Shown here in pieces: positions 26,058 through 35,193 of a stretch of DNA of 64,000 nucleotides. The stretch lies in NCBI GenBank assembly GCA_039024895.1, contig JBCCPJ010000002.1, forward strand, positions 186,001 to 250,000, written 5' to 3'. The notes beneath the pieces are model-generated. The model saw only the letters and a list, made by a program, of their open reading frames with translations. It had not been told where the DNA came from and searched no databases. The translations under genes and the position numbers were made by a program. This stretch comes from JAJDOD01 sp039024895 (GTDB taxonomy: Bacteria; Pseudomonadota; Alphaproteobacteria; Rhodobacterales; Rhodobacteraceae). Each line of letters opens with the position of its first letter. Position 1 is the first letter of the stretch.

Positions 26058-26422
26058 TAGCTCGATCCCAGAACTGAAACGCTGAGGCCAGGATAATCGC
26101 GGAGCGCGACCAAAAGGTCGGTTAAACGTTGCGCTGAGACACCCTCTTGCAGGGCGACCAGAAGGGCTTGACCGTCTTGTGGTTCAATGGACAAGGCGGC
26201 CAGTTCTTGCGGTGCGCCATTGACGGTTAAACGGTCGGCGAAAAGCTGCAAAAAGATTGGCGGTTCGCCAGAAGCAGCGCCGCCCCCCGAGGCAGCGCTG
26301 AGTTCCACTTCCGCGAACTTTGAAAAAGTCGAACTGAGCATGAAGAAAAGCAAAAGCAGAAAAATGACGTCGACAAGGGACGTCATGGAGATGCTAGACT
26401 TCTTTCGCCGTTTCTTAAGCAT
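26057..26422 (-). CDS. exbD: ExbD/TolR-type biopolymer transport protein (first of two)
   Basis: A 121-residue ExbD protein. After MLKKRRKKSSISMTSLVDVI comes a membrane helix (FLLLLFFMLSSTFSKF); the Asp in LVDVIFL is the proton-conducting residue of the family. A periplasmic domain of about 80 residues follows. ATG 26422 is chosen over 26572: the longer reading runs back through exbB in another frame. Overlaps exbB by 8 bases. Confidence 0.88.
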   Translation of the reverse strand: MLKKRRKKSSISMTSLVDVIFLLLLFFMLSSTFSKFAEVELSAASGGGAASGEPPIFLQLFADRLTVNGAPQELAALSIEPQDGQALLVALQEGVSAQRLTDLLVALRDYPGLSVSVLGSS

Positions 26423-27077
26423 GGGCCGGTCGCCCGGCCAACTCAGCGGCAGCGGCCCGCCGTTCGCGGGGGCTAAGCACCGTTTGGATAGCCTGATCGG
26501 CAATGCCGCGTTCCGCATCCATCCGGGCTTCGAGCCACGCGTGGATGATGGAGGTCGGCATCGCCACAGCAAGACCCGCCGCTGTGGTCATCAGGGCGAC
26601 CCAGATACCGCCTGCAAGGATCGAGGGATCGACCTGGCTACCCGCTGCCTGCAGCGCCTGGAAAGCTTCGATCATGCCGAGGACCGTGCCGAAAAGACCA
26701 AGAAGTGGGGCGAGTTGCGCGATGTTCTCCAGCGTCCCAAGCCCGCGTTCCAGACGGGCAAACCGGGTTTCGGCTTCGCTGACGAGGCGATCATTGTCCG
26801 CCTTATCCGATGCAAAGGAAGCATGGATCACCGGTGCGAGATAGCTCTTCGAATGACCAAGCCTGTCCAGGGCCGCGCTGCGGTCCCCGGCGTCCCAAGC
26901 GCGCACGGCCTCCATAAGCGCCGTGTGCCGACCAACGCCCGCCGCCCGGAACTGCCACAGCTTATACAGCGTCGCAGCCAAAACGTAGATCGAGACAACA
27001 ATCAGAATGAGGATGACCGGGCCGCCAAGATCAACTACCTGGCGTACGTTCTCTAAGAGGAGCGCCATATCCATCAC
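26415..27077 (-). CDS. exbB: ExbB/TolQ/MotA-family proton channel protein
   Basis: A 220-residue membrane protein with helices near 17-37 (GGPVILILIVVSIYVLAATLY), 115-140 and 155-185. The last two carry the family region LENIAQLAPLLGLFGTVLGMIEAFQALQ and the GGIWVALMTTAAGLAVAMPT helix. Works with ExbD as the proton-driven motor that energises TonB. Its start overlaps the preceding exported protein gene by 4 bases. With the two exbD genes and tonB, it forms a complete transducer set. Confidence 0.9.
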   Translation of the reverse strand: MMDMALLLENVRQVVDLGGPVILILIVVSIYVLAATLYKLWQFRAAGVGRHTALMEAVRAWDAGDRSAALDRLGHSKSYLAPVIHASFASDKADNDRLVSEAETRFARLERGLGTLENIAQLAPLLGLFGTVLGMIEAFQALQAAGSQVDPSILAGGIWVALMTTAAGLAVAMPTSIIHAWLEARMDAERGIADQAIQTVLSPRERRAAAAELAGRPAHA

Positions 27078-27493
27078 CCGATCAATGCTACGTTTATGCG
27101 GCTGGTTACCTTTAAACCAGCGGCGCAGGCCGTCGCCTCCATACCCGGGGCCTCACATGTGTTGACGCCATTGATCAGGATTTGACCAAGGTCTGCACAG
27201 GCCAATTCAGGGATCACAAATTGCCGGACGCGTGGTCGGCCCGCCGGTATAGCACCGAAATCAAAAAGCGTTAGGCGATTGACGGCCCCGTCCTTGGCAA
27301 AAAGGACGGTCTCGAACACGGCCTTGTCGACGCCGTTTTCGTAACTCGTCGTTGCAACAAAGGTGAGCTGGCACCCGTCAGCCGCATCCGCCAGCGTGTT
27401 CAACTCGACGCCCAATCCTGGGTTTTCGGCTTCTTGAGCGATGGCCAATCCAGCGCAGACAACCCAACACATCAATGAAAGTACGATCCGCAT
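27074..27493 (-). CDS. Exported protein of unknown function, first gene of the tonB operon
   Basis: A 139-residue protein with a clear signal peptide (MRIVLSLMCWVVCAGLAIA, cleavage after AQ or IA near residue 19-20). The mature part has four cysteines (CQLTF, ACADLG, CEAPG, ACAAG), suited to two disulfides in the periplasm. I do not recognise its domain, but its place before exbB in alphaproteobacterial tonB-exbBD operons suggests a periplasmic accessory to the TonB system. It is coupled to exbB by a 4-base overlap. No RBS stronger than GAAAGTA lies before the ATG. Confidence 0.8.
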   Translation of the reverse strand: MRIVLSLMCWVVCAGLAIAQEAENPGLGVELNTLADAADGCQLTFVATTSYENGVDKAVFETVLFAKDGAVNRLTLFDFGAIPAGRPRVRQFVIPELACADLGQILINGVNTCEAPGMEATACAAGLKVTSRINVALIG

Positions 27494-27626
27494 CTATTTT
27501 TCCCCACTTTCCCGAGCATTTCCCCGTATCGCGCCTATGCTATGCGGCGACGCGTTTTCTTGTGGGCTGGGGATTTTGCGAAAGCGCATAGGGCGCGTTT
27601 TGCGAATGTCCTGGCAAGCATGCAAA

Positions 27627-27836
27627 CTAGAGCCGCCAATGGGCTTTGCCAAGGCGAAACGCATGGGTAACCGCCAGCGCATGACCACAGGCGATGTGGT
27701 GTGGTGTCCAAACCGGTCTGAACTTTTCCTTGAAACTGCGAAGGCCTTCAAAACGATGAATATCCTCGCTATCTTGGTAAATGAAACCGCCTAGTCGTTG
27801 CCGATGCGAGGCAAGCGTGTTGGGTCCCGTCAACAT
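27627..27836 (-). pseudogene. C-terminal remnant of an MprF/LpiA-like phosphatidylglycerol lysyltransferase
   Basis: A short reading frame on the minus strand whose middle contains IYQDSEDIHRFEGLRSFKEK and then FRPVWTPHHIACGHALAV. This matches the typical C-terminus of the DUF2156 synthase domain of MprF, which ends with an RxFxGLRxFKEKFxPVWxP-type motif. The N-terminal 700-800 residues are missing, and no ribosome binding site precedes the local ATG, so it is a relic. The rest of 27494-28179, about 690 bases, shows no other gene I can support. Confidence 0.45.
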
Positions 27837-28179
27837 TCAAAACAGAGAGAAGCAAACGCTGCGTCAGCTCAAAATACACTGATATCAAACGCGCTTTGCA
27901 TGCCCCATACCAAATGCGGTAAACTGCGAGAAACGCACTTCACGGGGCTGACTTGTGCACATTCATCAGACAACGCTTGCCGCATGGAAATCCAAAGGTG
28001 GTAGTCCCGCGACGGAGTAAGATCTCTAAACGCAGCTGGCTTATGAAGTTAATTGAGGCGGTGCGGCCGGTCGATGCGCTTTCACGGCGAGAGCAAACTC
28101 GGAGCGCGGTCCATATCGACAGCATAAACATAGCTGATTTGCGCCCGCATGACGAATGGCTGCTCCCGGATCGTTGATC

Positions 28180-29250
28180 TCAAATCGCAGGCATCTGCTG
28201 TGTCGCGCAATGAATGCCGCCGCCAAGCTCTCCCAGCGGATCGACATTCAACATCACGATCTCTCGTCCGGGATAGTGCCGCGACAAGGCATCTTTCGCA
28301 AATTGATCTGTTTCTCGGTCGCCAAACTCTGCGGCAATGATCGCACCGTTGCAGGCATAGAAATTAGCATAGGACGCCACGAAGTCGATGCTTTTAACCC
28401 GACGGGTGTTTGGTTCGGGGATTACCTCAACGTCCATGCCCTCTTCGATCAACTTGTCGTGCGTCTCCAGTGCCGCTTTGTGAAACGGGTCCGTCAGGTC
28501 TGGCTCATCGGGGAGATTGATAAGGACGCGCCCCGGACCTGTGAACCGCGCAAGACTGTCGATGTGATAATCCGTGATATCCTCGTCCCAAACACCATCC
28601 GACCAGATCATCCGAGTGGCACCATATGCAGTGAGCAGCCGTTTTTCGATCTCGTCGCGGGACAGCCCTGGATTTCGATTGTCGTTCACCCAGCTGCTTT
28701 CATGGGCCATCAAGAGCCCATGTCCATCGTGTTCAACTCCACCGCCTTCGCCACGAAGACCTGAGGGCATCAACTCCAACCCAAGCCGATCGGCAACCGT
28801 CGCCGCAATCTGACTGTCGCGCCGGCTGACCTGTTTTTCTCCCCAGCCGTTGAACTGGACGTGCGTGACGGCGAGGCTGCCGGAACTGGCTATCGCGAAA
28901 ATGGGTCCGGCATCGCGGCACCAAAGGTCCTCTGTCGGGATGTCCCATAGCTCAACACCAGCCGATAGCTTTGCTCTGGCGCCCGCGTGATCTGATGCAG
29001 CGGCGAGCATCGTAACTGGCTCAAACTCGGCAATCGTATTGGCGATGTCGGCGATGGTCTGCTGCGTCATGTCTAAAAACACAAGATCACGGTAGACGCG
29101 ACGATTGACTGGCCATTGCATAAACGTGCGCAGATGAGGGCTTTCTTCCGGCGGTACGTAGAGCGCTGATGCGGCCATGGCTTTGGAAATCCCTTTGTAC
29201 CCCAGTGCAGTGAAAGCTCCGGTGTATGACAGCATTTCTCTGCGGTTCAT
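28180..29250 (-). CDS. Agmatine deiminase / peptidylarginine deiminase-family protein, exported
   Basis: A 356-residue guanidine-group hydrolase fold. ATG 29250 gives an N-terminus with a Tat-like NRREMLSYTGAFTALGY. The family motifs are GEGGGVEHDGHGL (acidic residue of the active site), ITDYHIDSLARF (His and Asp) and the nucleophile block GGGIHCATQQMP near the C-terminus, with the catalytic Cys. WCRDAGPIFA is also conserved. Agmatine deiminases turn agmatine into N-carbamoylputrescine and ammonia; an exported version acts on external substrates. It stands alone between unrelated genes. The TTG/ATG choice matters, because a start at 29322 would hide the signal. Confidence 0.82.
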   Translation of the reverse strand: MNRREMLSYTGAFTALGYKGISKAMAASALYVPPEESPHLRTFMQWPVNRRVYRDLVFLDMTQQTIADIANTIAEFEPVTMLAAASDHAGARAKLSAGVELWDIPTEDLWCRDAGPIFAIASSGSLAVTHVQFNGWGEKQVSRRDSQIAATVADRLGLELMPSGLRGEGGGVEHDGHGLLMAHESSWVNDNRNPGLSRDEIEKRLLTAYGATRMIWSDGVWDEDITDYHIDSLARFTGPGRVLINLPDEPDLTDPFHKAALETHDKLIEEGMDVEVIPEPNTRRVKSIDFVASYANFYACNGAIIAAEFGDRETDQFAKDALSRHYPGREIVMLNVDPLGELGGGIHCATQQMPAI

Positions 29251-29448
29251 TGGCTTTCCAATGGTGAAAATCTGCTTTGGCCACTCTTTTAGGTAGACAG
29301 GCCAGTTCATGAAAGTGGTCATTTATGAGTGAAGCAGCAACTTTGGCTGGCCGTGGCCAAACTTACGGCTCGCGAGACCTTGATGCCGTCAAAAAACCGA
29401 CGGAATTCGAATAGGACTGCGTAGAAAGTGGCGAGAGAGGGATCACAA

Positions 29449-30087
29449 ATGAAGAAACGCGCTGTTCTAATGACATCGATGCTCCTTGCACTTTTTGCGT
29501 TCTATGCTTGGCACACACCTCTCCGGGGTCCGTTGACCGATCCCGAAATCGACGCATTTATGGCCACGCAAGCGGCGACCGGCGGGACAGATTGGACCGA
29601 TGAAGCCGCCTTTGAGGCGTTTCTTCGGAATGACGACGGACGTTCCTTTGTTATGATTAACCTTATGGAGTACCGCGAAACCGCCGAATACTCCCTAGAT
29701 GACACGCCTTCCAAGGAGATGACAGGCGCGGAAGCGGATGCACTCTACGGACAGTCTGTACTGCCACAACTTCTGCTTCGCGGAAGCTACCCTGTGGCCC
29801 GGGCGACCCGCTACAACACGATTATAAATTCCGTGGGTGAAACTGCGGGAGAGTTCGACGGGTTTGCGATGGTACGCTACCGGAGCCGGAGAGATTTGAT
29901 CGATATGCTGGCAAGCGACGCGTTTCTTGACGCCAACACACACAAATGGGCGTCGCTCGAAAACACTCTTGTTGCCCCCTCGAAAAATGCTGCGTCCTTC
30001 AAATTCATAGGGTTCATTCCCGTGTTTTTGATTGCAGGCATTGGCGTGGGCCTTGGCTCATTGGTTTGGCAAAAGCGCGGGAACTGA
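29449..30087 (+). CDS. Membrane-anchored protein of unknown function, DUF1330-like core
   Basis: A 212-residue protein starting MKKRAVLMTSMLLALFAFYA (signal anchor). A soluble middle with SFVMINLMEYRE, YGQSVLPQLLLRG and MLASDAFLDANTHKWASLE follows. The C-terminal hydrophobic helix (FIGFIPVFLIAGIGVGLGSLVW) ends in QKRGN. The middle resembles the small ferredoxin-like DUF1330 fold. No catalytic motif is visible. ATG 29449 is chosen, since GAGGGA lies about 10 bases before it. Upstream neighbour is divergent; no partner visible. Confidence 0.7.
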   Translation: MKKRAVLMTSMLLALFAFYAWHTPLRGPLTDPEIDAFMATQAATGGTDWTDEAAFEAFLRNDDGRSFVMINLMEYRETAEYSLDDTPSKEMTGAEADALYGQSVLPQLLLRGSYPVARATRYNTIINSVGETAGEFDGFAMVRYRSRRDLIDMLASDAFLDANTHKWASLENTLVAPSKNAASFKFIGFIPVFLIAGIGVGLGSLVWQKRGN

Positions 30088-30307
30088 TTCCTCCAATAGG
30101 AAATCAAAGCGCCTGTACGCTAGGTCGCGGTCCCAAGCTGAGATCGATAGATTCGAGGTGAAGCTCCGCTGACGGCCGACAAAGCAGACAGATGCTGGAG
30201 CGACGCCACATGATACAGCTAACCGCAATTGAGGAACACGGGCAGCATCCGACATGAAAACGGTGGCTTCAGCCGCTAATACCGTACCGATACCCTGGCA
30301 AGTTTTG

Positions 30308-31693
30308 CTACTGGCTCCACAACTCGGTGTCGGGATGAAATTGGGACCAGGCAAACCAAAAAGCTTGATGGCTCCCAAGGCCTGACCCATCGACGTTTAC
30401 GGCTTTGATCCCACCCGCATCCAACTCCAAACGCACGTTCTCAACCACAATCGTATCGCCGCGCCGTAACGCGACAAGCGCTGTGCTTCTTTGAAAAGCG
30501 ACGGGCTTGCCTGATGCTGTGATGACGCCGATGACATCCTCATGAACAGGCAAGCGCGGGTCGACATCGCCCACAGGAAAAATCGGACCGTTGGCATCCC
30601 GGCCGTTGCGAAAATCAGGATTGCGCCCAAGCGCGTAGCGTTCTAGCAAGACAGTTGTTTCAGGATGGTCCCGTTTCCACGTTCCCCAATCGGTCGTCAC
30701 GACCGTCGCCTGCTCGAGTTTAATTTTCTTTTCAGCAAGTTCCCCGGTCACGGCATGGCCAAGGAATGTGTCAAAAACGGAAAAGGTGTTGAGATCGTAC
30801 ATCACCTTGTTGGACCGGCTCAGCAACCCTGACGTCCGCAACATCGGCCTTTCAATCCCCTCGGGCAGCTCGTCCGTGAAATAGGCCTGCGCGGCACCAC
30901 ACAAGGTGCAATAGGGAATGCCGAGATCACGTCCACCGAGCGTATCATTGACCATTTCACGCACTTCCATGATGCGCCGTGGATAGGCTCGGTACTCGCC
31001 GTTTATCTCGATGCCGAAAACGACGTCATCGTCTTTCAACCAACTCGCATCATCGGCGCTGCTGACTTCCGGATTGTCGACCGCCGGTATGCAATTGCAC
31101 CCATCATCAGTCCTATCAAAGGGGCGATCATCAATCAGGACGCCGCCCCAGGAGACGAGCCGCCAATCTAGGTTCCCCTCCACAAAAAGGCGATCCCAAC
31201 CGGGCACCATTCCAGTGAAGATGGCGCGCTTGAACTTTAGGTATTCCGGCGGCGCGGGAATATCCCACGCAATGAGATGATCCGTCACAACACCCCAGCT
31301 GTTTTCAAGCGGCATTTGTCTACCCAGCAACTGTCCTGCAGCGTTTGTCAGCGCCCCATTGAGCTGTCGTGACGGGACAAAGCGCATGAGGTCACTGATA
31401 AGCCAGGCCAGTCTAGGGTCCTCTGACTTCGCAATTTCCGCCAGGGCCAACGTCTGATTTTCGTCCCATGTCGACAACGCGACGCTATCGACAAATGCAA
31501 CGCGCAGTGCAAACTGCATGGCAGGGGATAAGGGGCCGTCGGGCACCGCTGGCGGGGTCCCAAACGCTTCCGTCACATAGTCAGGTAATGGATCAACAGC
31601 TTGTGCCTGCAATGCATCTGCAAGGACCGAAGCCAGCCCGAAAAAGGAGCCTGCGACAAGGATCCGGGAAGAATTTCTTAGTGAGGAAAACAT
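30308..31693 (-). CDS. DUF3179 domain-containing exported protein
   Basis: A 461-residue protein with an N-terminal signal (SSRILVAGSFFGLASVLADALQA, about residues 9-31). The DUF3179 domain covers roughly 190-461, with YPRRIMEVREMVNDTLGG, the Cys pair YCTLCGAAQAYF and a DTFLGHAVTG region. The family function is unknown; the CxxC motif could bind metal or be a redox pair. It is alone on this strand. The 220 bases towards 30088 and the 278 bases up to 31971 show no gene. Confidence 0.85.
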   Translation of the reverse strand: MFSSLRNSSRILVAGSFFGLASVLADALQAQAVDPLPDYVTEAFGTPPAVPDGPLSPAMQFALRVAFVDSVALSTWDENQTLALAEIAKSEDPRLAWLISDLMRFVPSRQLNGALTNAAGQLLGRQMPLENSWGVVTDHLIAWDIPAPPEYLKFKRAIFTGMVPGWDRLFVEGNLDWRLVSWGGVLIDDRPFDRTDDGCNCIPAVDNPEVSSADDASWLKDDDVVFGIEINGEYRAYPRRIMEVREMVNDTLGGRDLGIPYCTLCGAAQAYFTDELPEGIERPMLRTSGLLSRSNKVMYDLNTFSVFDTFLGHAVTGELAEKKIKLEQATVVTTDWGTWKRDHPETTVLLERYALGRNPDFRNGRDANGPIFPVGDVDPRLPVHEDVIGVITASGKPVAFQRSTALVALRRGDTIVVENVRLELDAGGIKAVNVDGSGLGSHQAFWFAWSQFHPDTELWSQ

Positions 31694-31971
31694 GGGTCAG
31701 CCTTCAGCAGTAGTTGTTATCTTGTTGAGCGAAACATGCCGTCCCGCCACAGCTTCAGTCCGGCGTCGCACAAGAAATAGACCCAGTGACGCAGCCTTTC
31801 AGGAGCTGAGGGCAACAGTGCATACTGCCCTAACTCCGGTAAAATCACTTTTGTACCAATCATCGTGAACGGTGAAGTCGACCTAAAGGCACCGTTGTGC
31901 AAGATGGCTGTTGCTGCGGTGCAGTTTCCCAAAGGCGAACAACCAATGCCCAAAACTAGCTTTACGCGACC

Positions 31972-32709
31972 ATGACCAGATCTCACTCTGCCGATGTCGC
32001 GTCTTTACAAACCGAAATTGCTTCTCAGCTACGTGTTTTAGGAGCAGAAACACCATACGCCGCTGATGCGAATGAACCTGACCCGCGATATCTCGGATAC
32101 GGCGTAAGGGCGCCAGAGATGAAGCGGTTTCTAGGCAGTTTGAGACCCAAGCTTAAGGATTTGGGCACAGAAGAGAAGATTGAACTCGCCGCGCGCCTCA
32201 TTGCCTCCGGGTATGGAGAACAAAAGAGCGTTGCCCTCGCCCTTTTAGAAGACGTTCCCGATTACTTCACGCCGGCGCGCTTTTGTGAACTCGAAGACAT
32301 CGTGAGCGGCCTCCATGGTTGGAGCAAGATCGACGGCGCAACAAAGCTCTTTTTGCCAAGCATTCTTGAGCGTCACCAACAAGCGACGGCTGAGCTATTG
32401 ACACGATGGAATACCAGCGAAGACAGGTGGCTGCGTCGGGCGAGCGTCGTCCTTTTCACGCGGAAGGTCGCGAAGTCAGGCTTGCACAAAGACCTGGCAC
32501 TTCGTTTCGCTAACGCCTTGGTTTACGATCAAGAGCATTTGGTACAGACCGGCGTTGGTTGGTGCCTGCGCGATCTCATGAGATGGCACAAAGAAGAAAT
32601 TCTGCCTTATGTTATCGACCTTCGGCATAAGGGGGTGAGCAGCAAGATCACGCTTTACGCTCTGCGAGACATCAAAGGCAAAGAGCGCCAAGACATTTTG
32701 AGACTTTGA
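31972..32709 (+). CDS. DNA alkylation repair protein, AlkD-like
   Basis: A 245-residue all-alpha HEAT-like glycosylase. Motifs include EIRAPEMKRFLG-like RAPEMKRFLGSLRPKL at about 45-60, SGLHGWSKIDGATK near 115, WNTSEDRWLRRASVVLF and GVGWCLRDLMRWHKEEIL. AlkD-type enzymes remove 3- and 7-alkylated purines. A 4-base start region overlaps no other gene. The 250 bases to the next gene contain no recognisable gene. Confidence 0.85.
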   Translation: MTRSHSADVASLQTEIASQLRVLGAETPYAADANEPDPRYLGYGVRAPEMKRFLGSLRPKLKDLGTEEKIELAARLIASGYGEQKSVALALLEDVPDYFTPARFCELEDIVSGLHGWSKIDGATKLFLPSILERHQQATAELLTRWNTSEDRWLRRASVVLFTRKVAKSGLHKDLALRFANALVYDQEHLVQTGVGWCLRDLMRWHKEEILPYVIDLRHKGVSSKITLYALRDIKGKERQDILRL

Positions 32710-32959
32710 CGTTTCGTTCCCCTGCCAGAAAAGATTTGATGGCAACACTAAAGTCAAGCGGCACCACTATAAAAACAATCTCTTTGCCACCGCGAAAGCG
32801 TTCCCTGTATCGCAGTTCTTCTTCGTAGCAGCGGGTTCACTTGGACACTCGGCGTGCAAATTCAATGCAGAAATGGTTTCCACTTATTCGCAAGAAGCGG
32901 GTCGCGATTTCCGTACCTTTAGCGGTATTGACGTTTCGGACTCCAAAAGGGAACCGTTG

Positions 32960-33871
32960 ATGTCTCCACAGTCAAAGTCGATGAACGCTAACGAATGGAG
33001 CCTGTTGGTCTTTCTGTCTATCTTGTGGGGAGGCGCGTTTTTTGCGGCAGGGGTCGCCGTCAAAGAGGTTCCTCCACTCACTGTTGTCTTGGCACGCGTG
33101 GGATTGGCTGCAATCGTTTTGTTGCCAGTTTTCTGGTACTACGGCTTCAAACTGCCCCGTTCGCTAAAAGAATGGGTGCCTTTCATGGGTATGGGCATCC
33201 TCAACAACATTCTTCCCTTTGGCTTTTTCTTTGCCGGACAAACCTACATTTCGGTCGGCCTTGCATCGATTATCAATGCTATGACACCACTCTTCACCGT
33301 TTTAGTCTTGGCAAGCTTCCGCGAAGAAACGCTGACGCCATCGCGATTGGTTGGTGTTTTGCTTGGGGCAATTGGCGTTGGCGTGATCCAAAGCGATGGT
33401 AGTACTCTGGAGTGGACGCAAACCATAGGTGTCATTCTTTGCCTTTGCGGCGCCGGCAGCTACGGGTTCGCGGCTCTTTGGGGGCGTCGGTTTTTGAGTG
33501 GCGTACCACCAGTTAAATCGGCAACCTGTCAACTTCTGTCCTCAACAGTTTTTATGCTCGTGATAGTGAGTATCATTGATCGTCCTTGGACACTCGATAC
33601 GCCAAGTCATTCTACAATTTGGGCAATGGTCGCACTCGCTGTATTTGGAACGGCTCTTGCATACATTGTCTTCTTCGAAATTCTGGTGCGCGCCGGTGCA
33701 AGCAATGTCATGCTTGTGACGCTTCTCATACCTGTAAGTGCAGTAATGTTGGGGGCACTTTTTTTGGATGAGGCCGTTCTAGCAACGCAAGTGATTGGCG
33801 CACTAATTATTGGTCTTGGCCTATTATTCATCGATGGTCGTACCTTCAAATTTAAAAAGAGCACGCATTGA
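32960..33871 (+). CDS. EamA/DMT-family transporter
   Basis: A 303-residue inner-membrane protein with ten predicted helices in two EamA halves (LVFLSILWGGAFFAAGVAVKEVPPL at the start; GVILCLCGAGSYGFAALWGRR in the middle; ALIIGLGLLFIDGRTF at the end). ATG 32960 is preferred to 32873; AAAAGGGAACCG lies just before it. Drug/metabolite transporters of this group export amino acids, nucleosides or other small molecules; the substrate here is unknown. Confidence 0.85.
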   Translation: MSPQSKSMNANEWSLLVFLSILWGGAFFAAGVAVKEVPPLTVVLARVGLAAIVLLPVFWYYGFKLPRSLKEWVPFMGMGILNNILPFGFFFAGQTYISVGLASIINAMTPLFTVLVLASFREETLTPSRLVGVLLGAIGVGVIQSDGSTLEWTQTIGVILCLCGAGSYGFAALWGRRFLSGVPPVKSATCQLLSSTVFMLVIVSIIDRPWTLDTPSHSTIWAMVALAVFGTALAYIVFFEILVRAGASNVMLVTLLIPVSAVMLGALFLDEAVLATQVIGALIIGLGLLFIDGRTFKFKKSTH

Positions 33872-34306
33872 GCAACCTGAGTTTTGCGCTGTGCAGTGCT
33901 CCATAATTTGGGTTCGACGCAGACCTCAGATGCGATGCCATAACCTGATCCAAAGTGACTCTATGAAAACTCTCGGAAGGGCCTCAGTTGCCATTGACCG
34001 CGGTACTACGCTTTGCGGCGCACTTTACTCAAAACGGACGCTCCGCCATGTCACTTTTTGGATATCGACCAGCATCTGATGACTGCAATTTGCTATTCAA
34101 GGCGCATTAACAAAGACACTTCGCATGTTAGGGTTCCTGCCATGTCGTACAGGGGTGTTGACCTACGCCCCTTAGAGTCGGCGCTCATAGGTTAGCTCTA
34201 TTCAGGTTTTGGTCACACTCGTCAGGCGCTCAACATGCGTCCGCCCGTTCCAGAAACCACATTAGAGAAGTCAACGATTAGTGGCCCAAAGATAGGGGGC
34301 TAGACA
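33872..34306. other. Intergenic stretch without a gene
   Basis: About 430 bases between the EamA gene and an IS relic. Frames are short and none has a convincing ribosome binding site or motif. I see nothing to annotate. Confidence 0.6.
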
Positions 34307-34558
34307 CATGCATCTCGTCGCAAAGGCGACATTCGGACCTGATGCCCTGGCAATAGCCCAACAACAGCATCCGTATCATCAATCGGGATCAATCGAAGGA
34401 CGACCATTGCAGCTATAGAATGGTGCAAAAAGCGGACGAACGTCGGATAAATCGAGAAACTGATCAATGCCGCGCAGCGGATGATCGGACGGCACAAACT
34501 CTTCAATCGAGAACTCGTAAAACAGCGCGCCTTGCGCCACCTGCCGAGGTCCCATCAT
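34307..34558 (-). pseudogene. N-terminal fragment of an IS1182-type transposase, frameshifted
   Basis: The frame starting at the ATG at 34558 reads MGPRQVAQGALFYEFSIEEF and later SDHPLRGIDQFLDLSD, RPLFAPFYSCNGRPSIDP. It then hits a stop; shifting the frame by one base gives LMIRMLLLGYCQGIRSEC and RLCDEMHVS. Together they match the N-terminal domain of IS1182/IS5-like transposases. About 85 codons of the usual 450 or more remain, so this is a relic. A possible terminal repeat, TTTTCTACAACAG on the minus strand near 34685-34700, may mark its left end. Confidence 0.65.
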
Positions 34559-34767
34559 CGCCACGCCTCCACGCTCAACCTCCAGTGCAACAGCGCCAGA
34601 CCAACCAAGCAACGGACTTTTTCGACACTATCCGGACGAGGCGGACTTGCACGCTTGGTGTTTGAAGGCCTGCTTCACTAAGAAAACTGTTGTAGAAAAC
34701 TATTCCGCAAGCATTGATACGCGACAGACCGCGCAGTCTGTGGAAACATCTGAGCTGGGGAAAGCCT

Positions 34768-35190
34768 TTATTCCGAGTGGTTGAGATACGCTTGTAAACG
34801 CTCAGCCGCTCGCTCTGGCAGATCGGTTGGCAAGTCTTCGACGGTCGCCTCTTGCGCACCGACTTCAATCAGCATCACCATGCCCATGGCGTAATGGGGC
34901 GTGCATTTGATGCCATAAAGGCCTTCAACATCAAATGTTACCGTGATTTCTTCGTTGAGTTTGCCCTTGATCGGCGTCGCGCCTTCAGGGAGCATTCCTT
35001 CAATGCTCACCGCATCATGGCCTGCGCGGGTGGCGACAAACTTCACACTGTCGCCAATCTGCACGTTCAAGTAAGGCGGATCATAGACCATTGAACCGCT
35101 CGCGTTTCGATTCAGCATTTGGACTTCATAAGCTTCTGCCAGAGCGACAGATGGCATCAAAATTGCAAGAAACGTGATAAACAGACGCAT
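34768..35190 (-). CDS. Pseudoazurin (blue copper protein)
   Basis: A 140-residue periplasmic cupredoxin. A signal peptide (MRLFITFLAILMPSVALA) is cut near 18-20. Copper ligands are His58 (RAGHDAVS), Cys96 and His99 (IKCTPHYAMGM) and Met104. GFxVEGLYGIKC and DSVKFVATR also match. Pseudoazurin carries electrons between cytochromes and reductases such as nitrite reductase. Unusually, it directly follows the B12 importer ATPase gene: the stop of that gene overlaps the pseudoazurin ribosome binding site (GGAGAATAATGC), with 3 bases between the two genes. Confidence 0.9.
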   Translation of the reverse strand: MRLFITFLAILMPSVALAEAYEVQMLNRNASGSMVYDPPYLNVQIGDSVKFVATRAGHDAVSIEGMLPEGATPIKGKLNEEITVTFDVEGLYGIKCTPHYAMGMVMLIEVGAQEATVEDLPTDLPERAAERLQAYLNHSE

Positions 35191-35193
35191 GCA

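Noticed and set aside
31717..31986. Minus-strand 89-codon frame between DUF3179 and AlkD genes
   Set aside because: The end looks faintly coding (ERLRHWVYFLCDAGLKLWRD), but the start overlaps the AlkD gene start, no RBS is clear and I know no family; possibly a relic.
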